Origin: Anaerosoma tenue
Lineage (GTDB): Bacteria; Actinomycetota; Coriobacteriia; Anaerosomatales; Anaerosomataceae
Length of the DNA stretch: 64,000 nucleotides
Direction of reading: 5' to 3'
Assembly: GCF_023161965.1 (NCBI RefSeq)
Contig: NZ_JALNTY010000001.1
Span: 124,001 to 188,000, forward strand
Shown: piece by piece, positions 60,439 to 64,000 of the stretch
Layout of the letters: every line of letters begins with the position of its first letter
How positions within the stretch are numbered: position 1 is the stretch's first letter
Translations under genes and position numbers: made by a program
The notes under the pieces: model-generated
Databases searched by the model: none
What the model saw: the letters and a program-made list of their open reading frames with translations, nothing else
Told to the model about the DNA's origin: nothing

Positions 60439-61584
60439 ATGGGCAAACGCAGCAGGGCCGAACGGCGACAGCACGTGCGCGACCGGCGCAAGCGCACGTA
60501 CCTCATCGCCGGGGTCGTCGCGGTATGCGCGGCGGTCCTGGGCGTCGTAGCGCTGCTCGCGTTCGCGGGCGCCGGTGCGTCGAGCGCCGAGGAGCGCTTC
60601 GCCGAGGACAACGCCGCCGATGTGGCCGCGTTCGAGGCATTCGCTTCCGCCGAGGCCACCGCCGCCGCAGCCGCAGCCGAGGGTGCGCCCACAACCGCCA
60701 CCGCCGGCGCCGCGAGCGCCGTTCCTGTTGAGATCCCCACGCTCACCGGCCTGCCCATCGACGAGGCCGCCATCCTGGTGAAGGCCGCCGGCCTCGGCCT
60801 CACGCGTGTGGGTACGCCGCCCGGCGAGTCGGCAACCGGCACCGTGCTCGCGCAGCATCCCGAGGCGGGCGTCCGTGTGGATCCCGGCACCGTGGTGGAG
60901 CTCGTGTGGGCCGATCCCGATGCCACCGCCGCCAGCGCCGCCCGTCAGGCGGGCGGCCCCGTGGTCTGTCTCGACCCCGGTCACCAGGCCGTCGCCAACA
61001 GCGACCCCGAGCCCATCGGCCCGGGCGCGAGCGAGACCAAAGACAAGGTCACCGGTGGCGCCACAGGCGTCCGCACCGGCACGCCCGAGCACGAGATCGT
61101 GCTCGCCATCGCGCTCAAGGTGAAGCAGCGCCTCGAAGCCGCGGGCGTGGCCGTGGTGATGACCCGCACCACCGGAAGCGTCGACATCTCGAACGCCGCC
61201 CGCGCGCAGCTGGCCAACGAGGCCCGCGCCGATCTCTTCGTACGCCTCCACGCTGACGGCTCCACCAACGCCAGCGTCAACGGCGTCTCCACCCTCTACC
61301 CGGCCGGCAACGACTGGGTGGCACCCATCGCCGAGCGAAGCCTCCGGGCCGCCGCGCTCGTGCACCGCGAGACCATTCGCGCCACCAGCGCCAACGACCG
61401 CTCCATCATCGGCCGGGCCGATATCGCGGGCTTCAACCACGCCACAGTGCCCTCCGTGCTGGTGGAGACGGGCTTCCTCAGCAACCCCACAGAGGATAGG
61501 ATGCTGAACGACCCTGCCTACCAAGACACGCTCGCCGACGGCATCGCCCGCGGCGTGCTCATCTACCTGGGGGTGACCGAGTAG
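60439..61584 (+). CDS. N-acetylmuramoyl-L-alanine amidase with PASTA domain
   Basis: Cell-wall hydrolase cutting the bond between MurNAc and the stem peptide. Order over 381 residues: basic cytoplasmic N-terminus, membrane helix (about 22-44), Ala-rich spacer, one PASTA domain (about 97-155: VEIPTLTGLPIDEAAILVKAAGLGL...VDPGTVVELVW), and an Amidase_3 domain (about 172-380) starting VCLDPGHQ and with the LFVRLHADG and VLVETGFLSNPTEDRML motifs. ATG 60439 has AGGAAA 10 nt upstream. PASTA domains bind peptidoglycan fragments. It overlaps the next gene by one base. Confidence 0.92.
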   Translation: MGKRSRAERRQHVRDRRKRTYLIAGVVAVCAAVLGVVALLAFAGAGASSAEERFAEDNAADVAAFEAFASAEATAAAAAAEGAPTTATAGAASAVPVEIPTLTGLPIDEAAILVKAAGLGLTRVGTPPGESATGTVLAQHPEAGVRVDPGTVVELVWADPDATAASAARQAGGPVVCLDPGHQAVANSDPEPIGPGASETKDKVTGGATGVRTGTPEHEIVLAIALKVKQRLEAAGVAVVMTRTTGSVDISNAARAQLANEARADLFVRLHADGSTNASVNGVSTLYPAGNDWVAPIAERSLRAAALVHRETIRATSANDRSIIGRADIAGFNHATVPSVLVETGFLSNPTEDRMLNDPAYQDTLADGIARGVLIYLGVTE

Positions 61585-62297
61585 TGGCACAGCGCACTTC
61601 GGCGTCGGCGCAGCGCGCGCGCGTGATGCGCACGGCCGTGGCAACGGCGGCGGTGATCGCGCTCGGCGCGGCCGCGGCCTGGTACCTGGGCGTGTTCGAG
61701 AGCGGCACGGTGGGCGCAGACGACCTTGCCGAGGTTGCGCTCGTGGCCGCTGCCCCCGATGAGAACGGTGACGTGGTCGCGCAGATCGTGGCGCTCGCCG
61801 ATGTCCGTGAGGGCGCGGTGGAGCCCGTGAGCCCCGCCACCGAGGTGACGCTTCCCGGCACCACGTACGGCACGCTGGCCGACGCGTATCCCTTCGGCGG
61901 CGGCGCCGGCGTGGCCGAGGCGCTGGCGCGCATCACGGGCGGTCCCACGCCCGCGTACGTGGCGGTCGACGCCGCGTCGCTCCGCAGCGCGGTGGCCGAG
62001 GCGGGCGGCGTGCAGGTCGCGCTCCCGGCCGAGATGGCGGTCTTCGACGGCGAGGACCTCTACACGTTCACGCCCGGCGTCACCACCCTCACGGCCGACG
62101 AGCTCGGCGCGGTCTTCAAGGGCGCGCCGTACCTGAGCGCGCCGCAGCGGGCGGAGCTCGACGCCGAGCTCGCGGACATGCTCGCCACGCTGCTTGCCGA
62201 GTGGCCGGGCGGGCTGGTGTCGGCATCCGATACGGGCGCGATCGCCACCAACCTGTCGCCCGAGGCTCTCAACGACCTTCACGACGTGCTGCGATAG
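61584..62297 (+). CDS. Degenerate LCP-like membrane protein
   Basis: A 237-residue protein with one N-terminal membrane helix (about 16-36) and an extracytoplasmic region resembling a shortened LytR-CpsA-Psr domain (LADAYPFGGGAGVAEALARITGGPTPAYVAVDAASLRSAVAEAGGVQV). The usual RSDT and PRDT arginine/aspartate motifs are absent, and there is no LytR_C domain, so enzymatic activity is unlikely. Start GTG 61584 overlaps the amidase stop, which ties it to that gene. Classification is by pattern only. Confidence 0.65.
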   Translation: MAQRTSASAQRARVMRTAVATAAVIALGAAAAWYLGVFESGTVGADDLAEVALVAAAPDENGDVVAQIVALADVREGAVEPVSPATEVTLPGTTYGTLADAYPFGGGAGVAEALARITGGPTPAYVAVDAASLRSAVAEAGGVQVALPAEMAVFDGEDLYTFTPGVTTLTADELGAVFKGAPYLSAPQRAELDAELADMLATLLAEWPGGLVSASDTGAIATNLSPEALNDLHDVLR

Positions 62298-62441
62298 GGG
62301 AGCGGTGCGATCCGGTCCCATTTGCAGGTTGTCAGAAGGTCATACTCATGAAACAATGCGAACCTGCCGATATGTTAGTATCGCTGCATAGTGGGGGCGT
62401 GGCGTCTCCCTATGCCTATCACTGAGTAAGGGGCAGTCCGA
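62298..62441 (+). promoter_or_regulatory. Likely promoter region of the E-P-A repeat protein
   Basis: TTGTCA (62329-62334) and AACAAT (62352-62357), 17 nt apart, lie in an unusually AT-rich stretch for this window (62320-62400). A TAGTAT near 62376 is an alternative -10. Confidence 0.45.
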
Positions 62442-63305
62442 ATGGCAGAGCAGAAGCCAGCCAAAGACGACGTTGCAAAGAGCAAGACTCGCATGATCGG
62501 TGCCCTCGTGGCGCTTGTGCTCGTTGCAGCCGCGGCTGGCGCGTTCGCGCTCACGGGCGGCATCGACATGGTGGGGGATCTCATCGCCGGCACGTCGGAT
62601 ACCGAGGAGCCTGCGGAGCAGCCCGCGGAGCAGCCTGCCGAGGAACCCGCGGAAGAGCCTGCCGAGCAGCCCGCCGAGGAGCCCTCGGAGGAGCCCACCG
62701 AGACCGCCGGCGAGACTGAGACCGATGGCGACGACGGCGCGGTGCTCCCGTCGAGCAGCGGCGATGCCGCGGCGCCTCCCGCTGCCACAGCGCCCACGCT
62801 CGACCAGCAGAACCGCATGTACGCCGAGCAGGTCGCCAGCCAGGAGCAGATCGGCAACCTGGTGGCCGGCAAGATCGCGTCGTTCTCGCTGGGCAGCGTG
62901 TCCAAGAGCGGCTCCACCGCCAGCGTCCGCGTGACCGCTGACTACAAGAGCGGCCCCGACGTCTCCGGCACCATGGTGCTCCGCGACTACGGCGGCACGT
63001 GGTACTTCTCGTCGATCACGCGCGACGGCGGGAGCGCCGTGACCCCCAGCGTCACCGGCGACAGCGGCGTGCTCTCCGCGATCATGACGGCGCAGCAGAA
63101 CAACCAGGACATCCCCAAGGCGATCGTCTCCGGCGGCTACACCACCTTGAGCGTCGACGGTGTGTCGGCCGGCTCGGGCACCGCCTCGATCAAGATCTCG
63201 CTCTCGGGCGGCACCGCGCCGCGCACGGCGGGCACGATCACCTGCATCAGCAAGGACATCGGCGGCGTGAAGCACTGGTTCATCACGTCGTTCTCACGGA
63301 ACTGA
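62442..63305 (+). CDS. Membrane-anchored protein with E-P-A repeats
   Basis: Family not recognised. The 287 residues consist of a short cytoplasmic start, a membrane helix (about 18-38), a run of EEPAEQPAEEPAEEP-type repeats (about 54-90), and a C-terminal beta-rich domain of about 170 residues (VAGKIASFSLGSVSKSGSTASVRVTADYKSGPDVSGTMVLRDYGGTWYFSSI split into strands). The last domain resembles DUF4878-like lumazine/NTF2-type extracytoplasmic folds only in general character. ATG 62442 follows AAGGGG. Its place between an LCP-like gene and a Wzz-type gene suggests an envelope role. Confidence 0.85.
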   Translation: MAEQKPAKDDVAKSKTRMIGALVALVLVAAAAGAFALTGGIDMVGDLIAGTSDTEEPAEQPAEQPAEEPAEEPAEQPAEEPSEEPTETAGETETDGDDGAVLPSSSGDAAAPPAATAPTLDQQNRMYAEQVASQEQIGNLVAGKIASFSLGSVSKSGSTASVRVTADYKSGPDVSGTMVLRDYGGTWYFSSITRDGGSAVTPSVTGDSGVLSAIMTAQQNNQDIPKAIVSGGYTTLSVDGVSAGSGTASIKISLSGGTAPRTAGTITCISKDIGGVKHWFITSFSRN

Positions 63306-63336
63306 GGACATCCCTCCACATGAGGGTGCACTGTTT

Positions 63337-63374
63337 CTCGGCCGCGCATCTCCCCTGAAGGATGCGCGGCCGAG
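63337..63374 (+). terminator. Long hairpin before the Wzz-type gene
   Basis: CTCGGCCGCGCATC (63337-63350) pairs perfectly with 63361-63374, a 14-bp stem with a 10-nt loop. No U-tract follows. Confidence 0.6.
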
Positions 63375-63425
63375 GCCTGTCACGGTAAGATGGAGCACGT
63401 TGGCGGCCGAGGCTGAGGGAGCTGC

Positions 63426-64000
63426 GTGGAAGAGCTTGATCTTCGCGACTATCTGAACGTGATCGTCGCCCGCAAGTGGGTCATCATCCAGGCCGTGGTC
63501 GTGGTCACGCTCGTGGCGCTGATCGTGAGCCTGCTCCAGCCCGCCGTCTACGAGGGCGAGGCGAAGGTCCTCATCTCCGAGAAGGGCTCCAGCGCCGACA
63601 TCTTCGGCAGCCTGGGGCTCGACTTCTCCAGCCAGCCCGAGCGCGGGCTGCAGACGCAGGTGCAGCTGATGCAGGTGCGTCCGCTGCTGGAGAACACCAT
63701 CCGCGAGCTCGAGCTGGGCGTGTCGCCCGATGCGCTGGGCAAGCGCGTCACGGTCTCGGCGGTGGGGCAGACCAACATCGTCACCATCACCGCGCGCGAC
63801 GGCGACCCGGAGGTTGCCGCGGCGATCGCCAACACGCTGGCCGACGAGTTCGTGAGCTGGAGCCGCGACTACAAGCGCGAGGCGATCCAGTCGGCCGCCG
63901 AAGAGGTGGAGACGCGCCTCGAGGTGGCCAAGGACGAGATCCTGGAGCTGGGTCGCGAGATCCAGGAGCAGGGCAAGAGCGACGACCTCGCAGCCGAGCT
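63426..64000 (+). CDS. Wzz/chain-length-determinant family protein, N-terminal part
   Basis: Cut by the window edge after 191 codons. It opens VEELDLRDYLNVIVARKWVIIQAVVVVTLVALIVSLLQPAVYEGEAKVLI in pieces typical of the Wzz domain: a short cytoplasmic stretch, a membrane helix (about 17-38) and a beta start ending in a coiled region (residues 130-191, AAEEVETRLEVAKDEILELGREIQEQ). Relatives regulate polysaccharide chain length or are the membrane part of BY-kinases. GTG 63426 has GAGGGAG just before it. Whether a kinase domain is fused lies beyond the window. Confidence 0.87.
   Translation, partial: MEELDLRDYLNVIVARKWVIIQAVVVVTLVALIVSLLQPAVYEGEAKVLISEKGSSADIFGSLGLDFSSQPERGLQTQVQLMQVRPLLENTIRELELGVSPDALGKRVTVSAVGQTNIVTITARDGDPEVAAAIANTLADEFVSWSRDYKREAIQSAAEEVETRLEVAKDEILELGREIQEQGKSDDLAAE

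Overview
The window is high-GC, gene-dense DNA with mainly GTG/ATG starts. Almost every gene is on the + strand. It looks like an actinobacterial chromosome, most likely an anaerobic deep-branching member related to Coriobacteriia (OPB41/Anaerosomatales-like). That placement is inferred from pyruvate phosphate dikinase with its regulator, a membrane pyrophosphatase, split glycyl-tRNA synthetase, multihaem cytochromes and high GC. No rRNA or other marker was available to test it.

The backbone is a very old gene order that I recognise from Bacillus subtilis: rne/rng-rplU-rpmA-obg-proB-proA-nadD-yqeK-LCP-rsfS, then leuS-comEA-comEC-holA, rpsT (inverted), lepA-hemW-hrcA-dnaJ-rsmE-mtaB-phoH-pgpH-ybeY-dgkA-cdd-era-(deoC)-recO, glyQ-glyS-ppsR-ppdK, dgt, dnaG-rpoD. 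Against this fixed scaffold the insertions stand out. (1) 7813-12650 holds a drug/metabolite exporter, a large FAD/Fe-S oxidoreductase behind a double palindromic operator, tRNA-Ala and a chagasin-like lipoprotein. (2) 20023-29032 holds two secreted multihaem c-type cytochromes, where Bacillus carries gpr-spoIIP between rpsT and lepA. (3) hppA sits between dgt and dnaG. (4) grpE-dnaK are absent between hrcA and dnaJ.

The most unusual object is the 2620-residue cytochrome at 21170-29032. It has 14 canonical CxxCH haem sites in three clusters plus several irregular ones. The clusters are separated by fibronectin-like and unrecognised beta-rich modules. It contains a 1234-bp direct repeat (24283-25516 and 26749-27982) that appears identical at nucleotide level while the flanking modules have diverged. 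With the 7-haem protein just upstream it is a candidate for an extracellular or periplasmic electron-transfer system.

Energy metabolism in 48986-55957 is built around pyrophosphate: PPDK, its bifunctional kinase/phosphorylase regulator, and a pyrophosphate-driven ion pump with the residues of the K+-dependent class. The right end (60439-64000) is a cell-envelope cluster: PASTA-amidase, a degenerate LCP protein, a membrane-anchored E-P-A-repeat protein and a truncated polysaccharide chain-length regulator. Between rpoD and this cluster lie tRNA-Asn, tRNA-Met and a 426-bp gene-free stretch with a tandem duplication and a family of 21-nt inverted/direct repeats.

Regulatory sites that can be read include promoters with -10 elements close to TATCAT (hrcA, hppA, leuS, tRNA-Met), a CIRCE operator before hrcA, a perfect 22-bp palindrome before leuS, a 15-bp palindrome and SD-containing stem before comEA, and several terminator hairpins, most without a strong U-tract.
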